A stretch of DNA of 64,000 nucleotides, from positions 558,001-622,000 of the forward strand of contig CAWAMR010000002.1 in the NCBI GenBank assembly GCA_963783095.1, given 5' to 3'. The position numbers and the translations under genes are program-made. The DNA is from CAWAMR01 sp963783095 (lineage in GTDB: Bacteria > Planctomycetota > Planctomycetia > Gemmatales > Gemmataceae). Below are positions 42,309 through 51,283 of this stretch, in pieces. Every line of letters begins with the position of its first letter. The first letter of the stretch is position 1. Below the pieces are notes generated by a model. It saw only the letters and a program-made list of their open reading frames with translations, was not told where the DNA came from and did not search any database.

Positions 42309-43698
42309 ATGAAGCGAATCGGCATTCTGACCGCGGGCGGCGACACTCCGGCCCTGAACGCCACGTTCACGGCGCGGTGATGCGGGCCAACCAGCGGCGG
42401 ATCGAGATGATCGGCTTCATCAAGGGATTCAGCAGCCTGTTCAATCCGCGGGTGCCGCACGTCCATCTGAATCCGCTGTTCACCGCGATCCCGGAACTCG
42501 ATCCGACGACGGGCGGCACGATCCTCGGGGCCTCGCGCGACTACGTCGACGCCGACGAACAAAGACGAATCGCCGAGATGGCCGACCGGCTGCAGCGGCT
42601 GCAAATCGAAGGGCTGATCTGCATCGGCGGCGACGGCACGCTCAACGGCATGCAGGCGCTGTGCGAGCCGTGCCGACGGTGCTGGCGCCCAAGACGATCG
42701 ACAACGACCTGGGCCTGAACTACCGCAACGAACCCGACGAATGGCAGCGACGACGGTCGACCGGGACGGCCGACACCGTGTATACGCACGGACGGCGCCT
42801 CGCGGACCAAGTTCGACTGGAGCAGATGGTCAACTACGTCACGCCCGGCTATGCCACGGCCGTGTTCGTGTCGGCGGCGGGCGTGCAGCGCATCCGCACC
42901 ACGGCCGAGAGCCATCGCCGCATCGCCATCATCGAGGTCATGGGCCGGCATTCCGGCTACATCGCCCTGGGAGCGCTTACGGCCAGCCGGACATCGTGCT
43001 GGTTCCCGAAGCATCCGCTCAATACGTCGACTGCTCTGGTCGAGCGCGTCGTCGAGATTTACGACCTGCAGAAGAACGTCGTCATCGTCTGCGGCGAGGG
43101 GATCGTCGACGAGACGGGCCAGGAACTGGGCGCCGAGACGTGCGTCGACCGACCCGGCCGGCAACAAGGTCCTCAGCGGGGCTGCCGAGGCGCTTGCGGA
43201 GATCCTGATCACAGCATCTGGGCGACAAATATTTCACCAGCAAGCGCCGCAACGAATCGGCGCGAGGCGGCGATCTTCACTCGGAAAGTCGGCCACACGC
43301 AGCGCGGCGGCCGGCCGATGCTACTTCGATCGCTTCTACGCGGCCCAGCTGGGCGGCCAGCGGTCGACATGCTGCTCGAAGGGCAGAACAACTGCGTGTC
43401 GACATCCTGCAGTGGAACCGCGAGCAGGGCTTCCACGTCGACGGCGTCGCCCGCCAACGACTTCCGCGACCGCTGGGGCCTGATCCACGCCCGCTTGATG
43501 CACCGAATCGTTCTACGACCCGACGTTGATGCAGCCCTCGCGGACGGCGATCGAGTATCTGATGCCGATCTTCACCAACGCCATCGGCCACGACGATTGC
43601 GAGGCTCAGCGCGGCCTACCTTCGGCCCCGGGAATTTGACGACGCGCTATCACTCGGTGAATATCGACGTGGGCAAGCGGATACGCTATTTGGGGTGA
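42309..43698 (+). CDS. pfkA: 6-phosphofructokinase, heavily frame-broken
   Basis: ATG at 42309 gives MKRIGILTAGGDTPALNA (nucleotide-binding GGD), then in other frames RRIEMIGFIKGFSSLF, QIEGLICIGGDGTLNGMQAL (GGDGT phosphate site), VPTVLAPKTIDNDLGL (PKTIDND), ETGQELGAETCVD, KVGHTQRGGRP (GHTQRGG) and VNIDVGKRIRYLG. These are the ordered PFK motifs; the GGDG versus GGDD choice suggests an ATP-type enzyme, but the subtype is unsure. At least six frame changes occur. GC is higher than in the flanks (over 60 percent). Either a decayed gene or, more likely, a poorly called GC-rich stretch. Confidence 0.82.
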
Positions 43699-43701
43699 GA
43701 T

Positions 43702-43860
43702 TCCCCAGGGTTCGCAAAGCCTCACCCTGGGCTTTATTGCGACGCCCTTGCCGGGTTTAGGTTTTTCATGGTTTGTGGCCTCGAATGGCAACGACTCAGC
43801 CCTGGAAGGCTGGAAGGGCGTCGCAATAAAGCCCAGGGTGAGGCTTTGCGAACCCTGGGA
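43702..43860. repeat. REP-like inverted repeat (CCCAGGGT family) upstream of IS200-like transposase
   Basis: About 47-nt arms (43702-43749 and 43814-43860) match as reverse complements: TCCCCAGGGTTCGCAAAGCC, ACCCTGGGCTTTATTGCGAC. It lies 35 nt before the transposase start and shares its AGCCCAGGGT core with palindromes at 4735 and 16743. Confidence 0.75.
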
Positions 43861-43894
43861 TACCTACAACCCAACACAATGTGAAAGATCCATC

Positions 43895-44347
43895 ATGCCT
43901 CAATCCTACACCAATCTACTGGTTCATATCGTCTTCGGCACCAAGGAACGTCAATTTCGGTTGGACCAATCCATTCGCGCGCAACTGTTCCAATTCCTCG
44001 GAGGTGGCATCAAAGAGTTTGGTGGCATCAGCTTGGAGATCATCGGGATGGATGACCATGTGCATATCCTCGCCAAGATTCGCCAGGATCACGCTTTATC
44101 GGACATTGTCCGAGACATCAAAGCACGCTCGTCCGGATGGATTCATCGCACGTTACCGCACCTGGCGATCTTCGGTTGGCAAAATGGATACGGTGCGTTT
44201 AGCGTAAGCCATTCCGAATTTCCGTCAGTGCGAGAATACATACAAAACCAAGAGCAACACCATCGAAGCGTACCGTTTCGCGATGAATTTACCCAACTCT
44301 TGCGAATCCACGACATTGAATATGATGAACGCTATTTGTGGAATTAG
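43895..44347 (+). CDS. IS200/REP-associated tyrosine (Y1) transposase
   Basis: 150 aa. The start MPQSYTNLLVHIVFGTKERQ (43895) is preferred over the upstream in-frame ATG inside the palindrome. HUH motif DDHVHIL near residue 52; the candidate nucleophile Tyr is in VREYIQNQEQHH near 118; ending IEYDERYLWN as in IS200-like proteins. Members cut and paste single-stranded DNA at hairpins; RAYT relatives mobilise REP palindromes. The palindrome directly upstream and related copies elsewhere in the window support a REP-transposase pairing. No second palindrome was seen downstream. Confidence 0.82.
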   Translation: MPQSYTNLLVHIVFGTKERQFRLDQSIRAQLFQFLGGGIKEFGGISLEIIGMDDHVHILAKIRQDHALSDIVRDIKARSSGWIHRTLPHLAIFGWQNGYGAFSVSHSEFPSVREYIQNQEQHHRSVPFRDEFTQLLRIHDIEYDERYLWN

Positions 44348-44354
44348 GACTCGC

Positions 44355-45528
44355 ATGTCTATTGCTATTCCCACCGTTCGCCTCAAAATTGCCCGGCGCT
44401 CGTCGCATCCGTGGATCTTTCAGAAAATGGTCGAGAAACCCGCCGGCCGGATGCCAAAACGGCAGCGTCGTCGATATCATCGATCGTGAGGGCAAGTGGT
44501 CCGGGCGCGGTTTCTACAACAGCCATTCCCGCATTTCTTTGCGCATGTTCACGAGCGATCGCAACGAGGCAATCGACGACGCCTTTTTCGCCAAACGCAT
44601 CGGCCGGGCGGTTACTCTTCGACGAACTATGCTCAAGCTCGATAGTGTGACCGATGCGTATCGCATCGTCCATTCCGAAGGAGATGAACTCAGTGGTCTG
44701 GTCGTCGATCGCTTCGGTTCGACGATCGTTCTGGAGTTTTTTTCATCTGGGATGTATCGCTTTCGCGAAGCCATTCAGGCAGCGCTCGGCGACCATTTTC
44801 CGGAGAGCCGATTTTATTGGTTTGCCGAGGATCATATCGGCAAGCAAGAATCTTTTGATTGCCGCTCGCCGGAGCCTCCGGCCCCCGGCATCATCACCGA
44901 ACACGGCCTGCATTTCCGCGTTGCGCCCGGCAGTAAGCACAAGACCGGCTTTTTCCTCGATCAGCGCGATAACCGCAAGAGGCTGGCGAGTCTTTGCGCG
45001 GGGAAAAAGGTTCTCGATCTGTGTTGCAACACCGGCGGTTTCGCGATTTACGCCAAAGGTATCGGGGAAGCTGAGGAAGCCGTCGGCGTCGATCTGGACG
45101 AGCAAGTCATCGCGCTGGCCAAGCAAAACGCGAACCTCAACAGCTTACAGGTGCGTTTTGTGCAGGCCGATCTGTTTGCCTGGCTAAGGGATGTGATCCC
45201 GCTGGGGCAACGGTTCGATGTCGTCATTCTCGACCCCGCCAAGATGACCCGGGATCGAGAGGCCCTTGAGCCGGCATTGAAAAAGTATCTCGACATGAAT
45301 CGGCTGGCGCTCCAGGCCGTCGCACCGGGAGGTATTTTCCTGACGTGCTCCTGCACCGGACTCATCAACGAAGAGACATTCCTCGATACGATTCGGCGCG
45401 CTGCCTGGCAGGCGGGACGAACCATCCAGGTGTTGACGATTACCGGCGCGGGAGCAGATCATCCTTTTTTGGCGCATGTGCCGGAAAGTCGATACTTGAA
45501 GGCGGTGTTTTGCCGGGCCGATGGATGA
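44355..45528 (+). CDS. RlmI-like class I SAM-dependent rRNA methyltransferase, one frameshift
   Basis: ATG at 44355 starts MSIAIPTVRLKIARRSSHPW IFQ (PUA domain). A shift near 44455 joins it to NGSVVDIIDREGKWSGRGF, YNSHSRISLRMFT. The middle domain DELSGLVVDRFGSTIVLEF and the methyltransferase core follow: SKHKTGFFLDQRDNRKR, KKVLDLCCNTGGFAIYA (SAM-binding motif I), FDVVILDPAKMTRDR (motif IV), LTCSCTGLI. This is the RlmI/YccW organisation for 23S rRNA 5-methylcytidine. The precise base target is inferred from family only. Confidence 0.88.
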
Positions 45529-45736
45529 AATCAGTAGTTCCAAGTTACAAGTTACAGTCAACGCGGGGGAGTTTGGACCACATGGTTGCAATCGAGCCGA
45601 TCAATCCGGTTACGCAAGTTCCCCAAGCGGACTAATGATCGTTGCAACAACCCCACATGGGTGCGGCCATCGCACAGCTCAAGTTGAGTTTATCACCATT
45701 GAGGTCCCGAAACCGGGGTTTGCGATCCGCCAAGTA

Positions 45737-47005
45737 TCACCCCGTCTGCGCTAGAGGCTCCGGCATCGGAATGACCCCGGTTCGGTGCGATGGGGTCTCG
45801 TGACCCGTGGGAACCGGGCGATCGGCGTTCGAGGTATAAGGCAAATCGCTCATGAGGGCCGGCAGCGATCCCGATTCGATCGGATAGCCGTATTGGCGAA
45901 TCACATCACCCCAGCGCTGGGTCACCACTTCGCGTTGTTCGGCAGTTAATTGATACTTGTTGGTTTCGTAGCCGGCGTTGAGTTGCAGATATTTCTCCAG
46001 CGGTATTCGCACATTCTCGAAATCGCCGAGTTCAAGCTTCTCGTAGATGTGCCGGACTTCGGCCTTGGGGTTGCGGATCAGATCCTCGTATTTCAATTCG
46101 TGGAAGCGGGAAGGACGGATGAGCTGTTTGCCCTCTTCCAGTTTGGCGTAGAGGAAATTGAAAGTCTCGAGAACCCGCTCCTCCAATCCTTCATGAGTGG
46201 GCGTCTGAAGACTGTGCTTGCAGATGAGTGATTTCCAGAGGTTTACCGTTGAAGGAAACACCGTATAGGGGTTTCGGACGATATGAATGAAGCGGGCATC
46301 GGGGAATAGTTCCAGCAACGTGGGAATCCGGCAAGAGTGTGGCGGCGATTTGAGAATGAGCCGGCGCGAGTCCTTGTAGGTCAGCGTCTGGATGAAGGAA
46401 TAATAGACGCGCTTCCACTCGCGCCGCTGGCGCAGCGTCAAGCCTTGCAGGTCGAGGGAGCCTGGATACAGAGGCGCGCGATTGGGCCAGGCAATGTCCA
46501 GATAGGGAGAAGGCTGGCCCAACATACACAATGCGAATTCATCTTCCTGCGGTCGGTCCCAAGTCATGGGCATGTTGTCCATAGGCCGGCGGTCCGGCAG
46601 CAAGAACTTGAACCAGCGCTTGAAATACTTCTCGGTCAACAGAATGTGATTCGGATCGAGGCACTGATAGTTGTTGGAATAATTGTGCTGGGGATCCTGG
46701 ATCAGCATTTCGTGGAGCAGCGTCGTTCCTGTCCGCCAGTGCCCGATGATAAAAACCGGGGCATGGGCAATGGGTGTCCGCGCGATTTTTTTGCGGTACA
46801 GGGCATTATGTGCATAGCGCAAAAAGGTATGAGCCAGCGTGATCGCCGACAAACAAACGCCGATGTTGGCATAGCGCAGCCGAAACCCGAATTGCCCCTT
46901 GGCCATAAGCCGTAGCCAGGCGAAGAAATCGCAGCCCATCCACATCCGGGGCGACCACCCTCGACACGATTGAGAGTCCACAGGAAGAGTGAGGCCGGGT
47001 TCCAT
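45737..47005 (-). CDS. Sulfotransferase family protein
   Basis: 422 aa. The 5'-phosphosulfate loop is FIIGHWRTGTTLLHEML near residue 85, and the 3'-phosphate binding motif FIHIVRNPYTVFPSTVNLW near 240; both are in the expected positions for a PAPS-dependent sulfotransferase. NYQCLDPNHILLTEKYF, LKSPPHSCRIPTLLELF and FHELKYEDLIRNPKAEV fit the Sulfotransfer_3-type group common in planctomycetes. It transfers sulfate to an unidentified hydroxyl, perhaps a glycan or lipid. No signal peptide. The start is the most upstream plausible Met. Confidence 0.88.
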   Translation of the reverse strand: MEPGLTLPVDSQSCRGWSPRMWMGCDFFAWLRLMAKGQFGFRLRYANIGVCLSAITLAHTFLRYAHNALYRKKIARTPIAHAPVFIIGHWRTGTTLLHEMLIQDPQHNYSNNYQCLDPNHILLTEKYFKRWFKFLLPDRRPMDNMPMTWDRPQEDEFALCMLGQPSPYLDIAWPNRAPLYPGSLDLQGLTLRQRREWKRVYYSFIQTLTYKDSRRLILKSPPHSCRIPTLLELFPDARFIHIVRNPYTVFPSTVNLWKSLICKHSLQTPTHEGLEERVLETFNFLYAKLEEGKQLIRPSRFHELKYEDLIRNPKAEVRHIYEKLELGDFENVRIPLEKYLQLNAGYETNKYQLTAEQREVVTQRWGDVIRQYGYPIESGSLPALMSDLPYTSNADRPVPTGHETPSHRTGVIPMPEPLAQTG

Positions 47006-47319
47006 GGAAATCCTTCAATGTCGGGGAATGAATCTCGGTTCCTAAGCCGGATTAGCAATAAGGCATCGTGCCGTAACAGGATTCCTTCCCCTTCACAGGA
47101 TCATCGCGTCAAAAATCGAGATACGAATAAGCCGTGGAGGCATCAACCCTAAAAAGCCACACATCTGTCGAATCGCGGGCAAAAGGTGTGCCGGTGCCGG
47201 CAAGTTTTTCCAATTCACGACCCCCAACACCAAACGAACCGCATCAAGGCGGAAGCTCGTGGATGGGTGTGAATGGCCCCGCAAATTCGACAGACTCTCT
47301 AAATCCCCTGAAACTGGGG
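47006..47319. other. Gene-free stretch
   Basis: No convincing frame on either strand; short frames here have neither ribosome-binding sites nor recognisable motifs. It serves as the upstream region of the initiator tRNA promoter and of the divergent sulfotransferase gene. Confidence 0.5.
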
Positions 47320-47348
47320 ATGACAAAGGGTGCGTCCGAGCCTATAGT
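47320..47348 (+). promoter_or_regulatory. Sigma-70-like promoter for the initiator tRNA
   Basis: ATGACA at 47320-47325 and TATAGT at 47343-47348 are spaced by 17 nt. They lie about 60 nt upstream of the tRNA 5' end, which fits a tRNA promoter with a short leader. Confidence 0.5.
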
Positions 47349-47408
47349 ATATTCATCGAATAAACGGTAGAGGTTTCTTCAACCGAAACCAAATTCGATA
47401 TGATTGGA

Positions 47409-47854
47409 CGCGGCGTGGAGCAGCCCGGTTAGCTCGCCAGGCTCGACACGAGACAACACTTGGACACGAAAGTGAAGTGTTCATCGCTTACGGCGGAGCG
47501 ATTTTTCTTGTAGAATCGCCGAAACGTCAGCGCAAGCCTCGATCCGCAGAATATCGAGATGCTTGGATGTTGATCTCAGCATGGGCTGCACAGAAAGAGA
47601 TTTCTGTGCGAACACCTGTCAAATTCGGGGAAGCCTCCAGCGGTGGTAATCCCGAGCCAAGCTTCAGCGCATCGTTGAAAAACGAAGTCGATGAAGAAGG
47701 TGTAGAGACTTGATGGCAGGCATCTTCCCGGAATCTTCAATTGATTCCGAAAGATGAAGGGAAAGTCCAGACCACAAACTGTCGCAAACAGGCAGCGAAA
47801 GCTGTAGTGGTATGCATAACCTGGAGGTCACAGGTTCAAATCCTGTCGCCGCAA
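47409..47854 (+). tRNA. Initiator tRNA-Met (fMet, anticodon CAU) interrupted by a group I intron
   Basis: Exon 1 is 47409-47443 and exon 2 is 47815-47854. Joined, they give a 75-nt cloverleaf: acceptor 5' CGCGGCG with 3' CGCCGCA, leaving the C1:A72 mismatch diagnostic of bacterial initiators; D arm GAGC...GCTC; anticodon arm CCAGG-CTCATAA-CCTGG with CAT; T arm ACAGG-TTCAAAT-CCTGT. CCA is not encoded (CTT follows A73). The split lies between U33 and C34. The exon-intron boundary is ambiguous by one base because C occurs at both junctions; I chose U before the 5' site and G as the last intron base. It is essential for translation initiation, so the intron must splice unless another intact copy exists. 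Confidence 0.9.
47444..47814 (+). ncRNA. Group I self-splicing intron (tRNA-type, about 371 nt)
   Basis: Core elements read in order. P-like AAATTCGGGGAAGCC (47621-47635) and Q-like AATCCCGAGCCAAGC (47649-47663) form P4: TCGGG 47625-47629 with CCCGA 47651-47655. R-like GTGTAGAGACTTGA (47700-47713) and S-like AAGTCC form P7: GACTT 47707-47711 with AAGTC 47763-47767. P3: CCTGTC 47615-47620 with GGCAGG 47715-47720. P8: CATCTT 47721-47726 with AAGATG 47751-47756, enclosing hairpin GGAATC/GATTCC. P9 CCAC/GTGG carries two hairpins, one capped by GAAA. P2 is ACACTT/AAGTGT near 47456-47480. The final base is G. P1 and the internal guide were not resolved. It is close in style to IC3 tRNA introns. No homing endonuclease is encoded. 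Confidence 0.88.
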
Positions 47855-47858
47855 CTTA

Positions 47859-47889
47859 AAACCCATGAGATAACTCTCATGGGTTTTTT
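47859..47889 (+). terminator. Rho-independent terminator after tRNA-fMet
   Basis: AAACCCATGAGA (47859-47870) pairs with TCTCATGGGTTT (47875-47886) around TAAC and runs into a T tract. It sits 5 nt after the tRNA 3' end. Confidence 0.85.
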
Positions 47890-47981
47890 AATTCGGAATT
47901 TATGTTAATCAGGTCTCTTTTCCCAGTTCAGCATGCGCCCATTAAAGCCACTAAATCTGCCGCTAGTCACATAAATGCTAG

Positions 47982-48785
47982 TTACTTCATAAGTGAAGAA
48001 AATTGAATTGCCATGCTGAGGAGCATTGCCATTTTGCGCGGCCATTCAAGTGTAAGCATTACCGAATCTCGATCGTAAATAACCATCATGATTGAATCTG
48101 TTGTCGGTTGCCTTTCGCTAATCATTCCCCTTCCAGAAAACCGTTTTCCGACGACATCTTTTTGCAATTTTTCCATCTGCCTTTTGTTTTCTTCAATTTT
48201 GCTGCCCCATTCGGCCATAAACTCTACACGGTCTTTTTCCATGCCAGCGAAGAATTGCCGGTCAGGTATATTAACCAGCTTAAGTTTCTTTGTGATACTT
48301 TGAATGTCTGGAAGGCCCTTGTCGTCAGCTGGCACCGCCGCTTTCTTGTGCTCATTCGCGCGATGACAACCCGCTGCAAAAGCAACGACAAGGAAAAAGA
48401 CTGCGAAGCGAAACATGGCAGTTCGACAGCTGCATGTTGAATCCCATCGGGCCGCTAGATCCGCAATAAGACCTCGCAAAAGAAGAGGTGATTTTAGAGA
48501 CAAAGTTTTGACACCTGGCATTGGTCGATCATCAATTATTCGCTGGGCTAGATCCGAATCGGTAAAGAGTGGAACCAATCGTTCCTCAGACCCTTTTTCC
48601 TGAATAAAGATAATTGACCCCGGCAGACTTCTTTCCCAAATGGCCGTCTCACCAACAGGAGTCCAGATGGGAAGGCCAAAGGAAAACACCATTGTTTTGT
48701 ACTCCAAACGGGCAAGAGTCGCTTGACTCCCAGCGGAGCACAAGCCGTGAAGCCTATCGAATGCGATCGCACCACTACGTTCCAT
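47982..48785 (-). CDS. Hypothetical protein; contains an internal lipoprotein start
   Basis: 267 aa as one frame. Its ATG at 48785 overlaps the stop of the upstream gene (11-nt overlap), suggesting coupling. Residues 30-110 resemble a small compact domain (VFSFGLPIWTPVGETAIWER, IIFIQEKG, RLVPLFTDSDLAQRIIDDRP). At residue 124 (48416) a second start, MFRFAVFFLVVAFAAGC, is a textbook lipoprotein signal with lipobox, followed by a 125-aa mature region (ENKRQMEKLQKDVVGKRF, MVIYDRDSVMLTLEWPR). An internal signal peptide in a fused protein is unlikely, so there may be two genes with a lost stop between them, the second spanning 47982-48416. Confidence 0.6.
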   Translation of the reverse strand: MERSGAIAFDRLHGLCSAGSQATLARLEYKTMVFSFGLPIWTPVGETAIWERSLPGSIIFIQEKGSEERLVPLFTDSDLAQRIIDDRPMPGVKTLSLKSPLLLRGLIADLAARWDSTCSCRTAMFRFAVFFLVVAFAAGCHRANEHKKAAVPADDKGLPDIQSITKKLKLVNIPDRQFFAGMEKDRVEFMAEWGSKIEENKRQMEKLQKDVVGKRFSGRGMISERQPTTDSIMMVIYDRDSVMLTLEWPRKMAMLLSMAIQFSSLMK

Positions 48786-50160
48786 CTCCGCTTGATTGTT
48801 CCAGTTTCACAAAGATGCTCTTGATCTCTTCCGAAGCTGCCGACTTGACCAAGTGGTAATTGAACTCGGCTTCGCGTAGTTTTTGGAGTTGGGTATCGTT
48901 GAAGGTCACCGAAAGAGCAATTGGCGCAACTTTGTTACTCCCGGATTGTTGCCGGATTCGTCGAGCAATGGTGTAACCGTCCATGCCCGGCATGGAAAGG
49001 CTCAAGAAGACGCAATCGGGTTCCCATTCGTTCGCGAACTTCAATGCCTCCTTCCCACTATAGGCAGTCCGAACCGTATACCCCGACGTTTCTGCAACCC
49101 AAGTGAATTTATCTGCCACCTCGTGGTTATCGTCCACCACCAGTATTTTCAACGAATGCGCCAAAGTCTTTTTAGGCTCCTTTGTCGAAGAGTTCTTGAA
49201 AAGGATTAGGTCGACGACATACGACCCCAACTTAAGCAGCTTGCCCTCACGACACCGTTCGAAGATCAATTTGTCATCGCAGCCCGCGTCCATCAAGGCG
49301 TCGCTGAGGATGCCCAGCCTATCGAATGCCAATTCGTCGCGGATCGTTTGGGCCAGATCGACCACATTGGCCGTCAGCCAGCGCGGGTCGAAAGCATTCC
49401 CCCCAAACTGCTGGTCGAGCAATCCTTTGATCCTGAACGGCTCAATAATTTCCGGGCCGAGATAGAAATGATTTTTGTCTTTGGCGAGTTGTCCGCCTTC
49501 GGTCGTCAGAACTTCAAATGAATCGTAATCGACTCCTTTGATCGGTGTATTGGCGTGATAAATGCGCACGTCATCCTTACTGAAGACTCCCCCCAGTCTT
49601 TTCCAGTGTTGTAAATTTGCCTTCGGCAACGGCGTGGCTCCCCAAAAGATGTAGTTGTGGTCTTTGCCGAAACGGCCATCGTTCAGAGATACAAAGGTTT
49701 CCGGAGCGGCCTTGCGCACCCAGAGCGCTATGCTGCTCGAACCGGTGAAAAAGACGCGAAACTTGTCTCTTGCATAGCCGTTAGGCGCACGATGGTACAT
49801 GCCATACTCCGAACCGTCGTCGCATACGACAAACGATTCGGCGTCGGCATCCTTGATCTTGCCAACCAGTGTCCAGATGAACTTGCCATCCGTTGCGTAG
49901 GTGTAGTTGAGAGCTCGAAATGTGGCTCCATTTCCGCCCATTAATCTTGAACGTAAGGTATAGCAATGCTTGTGGTCCTTGGCGAAATCGCCACGGTAGA
50001 ATCGAAACGTCTCCACGTCGGCTCCGCGCACCGGGTCGGTGTGGTTGCGATAGCCGATTTTTCCATCCGGTCGAATCCAATAGAGCGTCGTCTCGTCGCG
50101 TTCTCGGTAGACCGCGCCGGGAACGAGTTCGCACGTGTCTTCCGCGATGGGCACTATCAT
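48775..50160 (-). CDS. DKNYY-repeat protein fused to a degenerate response-regulator receiver domain
   Basis: 461 aa. The N-terminal half holds DKNYY-type repeats: RGDFAKDHKHCY, DGRFGKDHNYIFWG, GGVFSKDDVRIYH, GGQLAKDKNHFYLG. A middle segment, DELAFDRLGILSDALMDAGC, is a helical motif seen with TIGR02996-type planctomycete proteins. Residues about 340-455 form a receiver: LKILVVDDNHEVADKF has the acidic pair, but the phospho-acceptor strand reads VFLSLSMPGMDG, with Ser where Asp should be; the conserved Lys is in YHLVKSAA. It cannot be phosphorylated normally, so constitutive or protein-interaction signalling is inferred. No signal peptide. Confidence 0.78.
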   Translation of the reverse strand: MIVPIAEDTCELVPGAVYRERDETTLYWIRPDGKIGYRNHTDPVRGADVETFRFYRGDFAKDHKHCYTLRSRLMGGNGATFRALNYTYATDGKFIWTLVGKIKDADAESFVVCDDGSEYGMYHRAPNGYARDKFRVFFTGSSSIALWVRKAAPETFVSLNDGRFGKDHNYIFWGATPLPKANLQHWKRLGGVFSKDDVRIYHANTPIKGVDYDSFEVLTTEGGQLAKDKNHFYLGPEIIEPFRIKGLLDQQFGGNAFDPRWLTANVVDLAQTIRDELAFDRLGILSDALMDAGCDDKLIFERCREGKLLKLGSYVVDLILFKNSSTKEPKKTLAHSLKILVVDDNHEVADKFTWVAETSGYTVRTAYSGKEALKFANEWEPDCVFLSLSMPGMDGYTIARRIRQQSGSNKVAPIALSVTFNDTQLQKLREAEFNYHLVKSAASEEIKSIFVKLEQSSGDGT

Positions 50161-50253
50161 CTCCGTGGTGGTTTCCGCCAGGATTCCCAGGGTGGTGCCG
50201 AGTACGGCGACCCTGGGGGAACCTTGGACGCATTTTTGCCTTCGACCTCGCTA

Positions 50254-51088
50254 TCACTTCTTCTTTTGCAATAACTGCAAATGCACGTTTCCCACATCCC
50301 ACATATAATGCCCGATCTTGTGCTTTTTCACTGCCGTTTCCAGATGTTCGAGACATTTCTTCTCGTTGCCCTCAGCTTCAAAGTTCAATGCAACATATAA
50401 GTGCCCATAGAACAACATTTCGTTTCGCGATTGTCTTTTCTCTTCGGCTTTCTCTGCCTGTTCTATTACATCGGAAGCTTTACATTTTCCTTCAATCAGT
50501 TCGTAGACTTTCATCATTGGAATCCGGGCATCGGGGCCAACCTTGAGAGCGCCTTTCGCGACTTCTCGACCCCATCGGCTCGGGCATTGCAGAGATAATG
50601 CCAGAAGGCATTTTCAACATCATCGCCGAAGACTTTTTCACCCGCCTTGAACTGCTTGGCTCCATCTGCGAATTTACCAGCATAGTAAAGCGAAATCCCG
50701 CGCCGCCAGTGACTATCGTAGGCTTTCGGATGTTCTTTGAGGAAGGCATCGAAGTCTTCGATCGACTCCTTGACCTTGCCGAGCTTAAATTGCTCGCCGC
50801 CGCGCTGGTTGATCGCTTCCAGGAATTTGTTGTCGAGTTCGTAGGCCCTGTTGTAATCCTTGATCGCCTCTTGATGCTTGCGCTGGGCACTATAGACTTC
50901 GCCGCGAATGAAATAGCCCTTGGGGCTTTTTGGATCGATGGAGATTGCTTTCTCGGCAGCCTTCATCGCGGCATCAAAATCTTCGCCGCTCAGGGCCGTG
51001 CGCACTTCTTTATCTGGTCATCGATCTCGTCAGCAAGCAACATGGGAACCATCAAGGTAAGAACAAAGAGGGACAAAAACAAACGCAT
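50254..51088 (-). CDS. Secreted TPR-repeat protein, two frameshifts
   Basis: ATG at 51088 begins MRLFLSLFVLTLMVPMLLAD, a signal peptide. One-base shifts near 51015 (DDQIKK to VRTALSGEDFDAAMKAAEKA) and near 50518 (to PDARIPMMKVYELIEG) join three frames. Body: AISIDPKSPKGYFIRGEVYS, QEAIKDYNRAYELDN, SIEDFDAFLKEHP, YYAGKFADGAKQFKAG, and a C-terminal CLEHLETAVKKHKIGHYMWD, HLQLLQKKK. It has four to five TPR units and is predicted periplasmic. This repeat style matches other secreted TPR proteins in the window. Confidence 0.75.
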
Positions 51089-51283
51089 GGTACTAAACTC
51101 CTGTTGAAAGTCGGAACGGAGATGAATGATAGGCGAATTTGGGGTGAAGTGACAAGGAAAATGCCAAAAACATTCTAACCACAGCGCGGCATAGCCGCAA
51201 CCAAATGAAAAATGAAACAGGCATGTCGGAATTGAATAGAGTGGATTTGTCACGATTCACTTAACTCAACCACCGAACATGCC

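Noticed and set aside
43748..43894. Upstream extension of the IS200-like transposase frame
   Set aside because: It translates the REP-like palindrome; the conserved N-terminus begins at 43895.
47477..47713. 78-aa open frame within the tRNA intron
   Set aside because: It has no LAGLIDADG, GIY-YIG or HNH motif and coincides with the structured intron core, so it is not a homing endonuclease gene.
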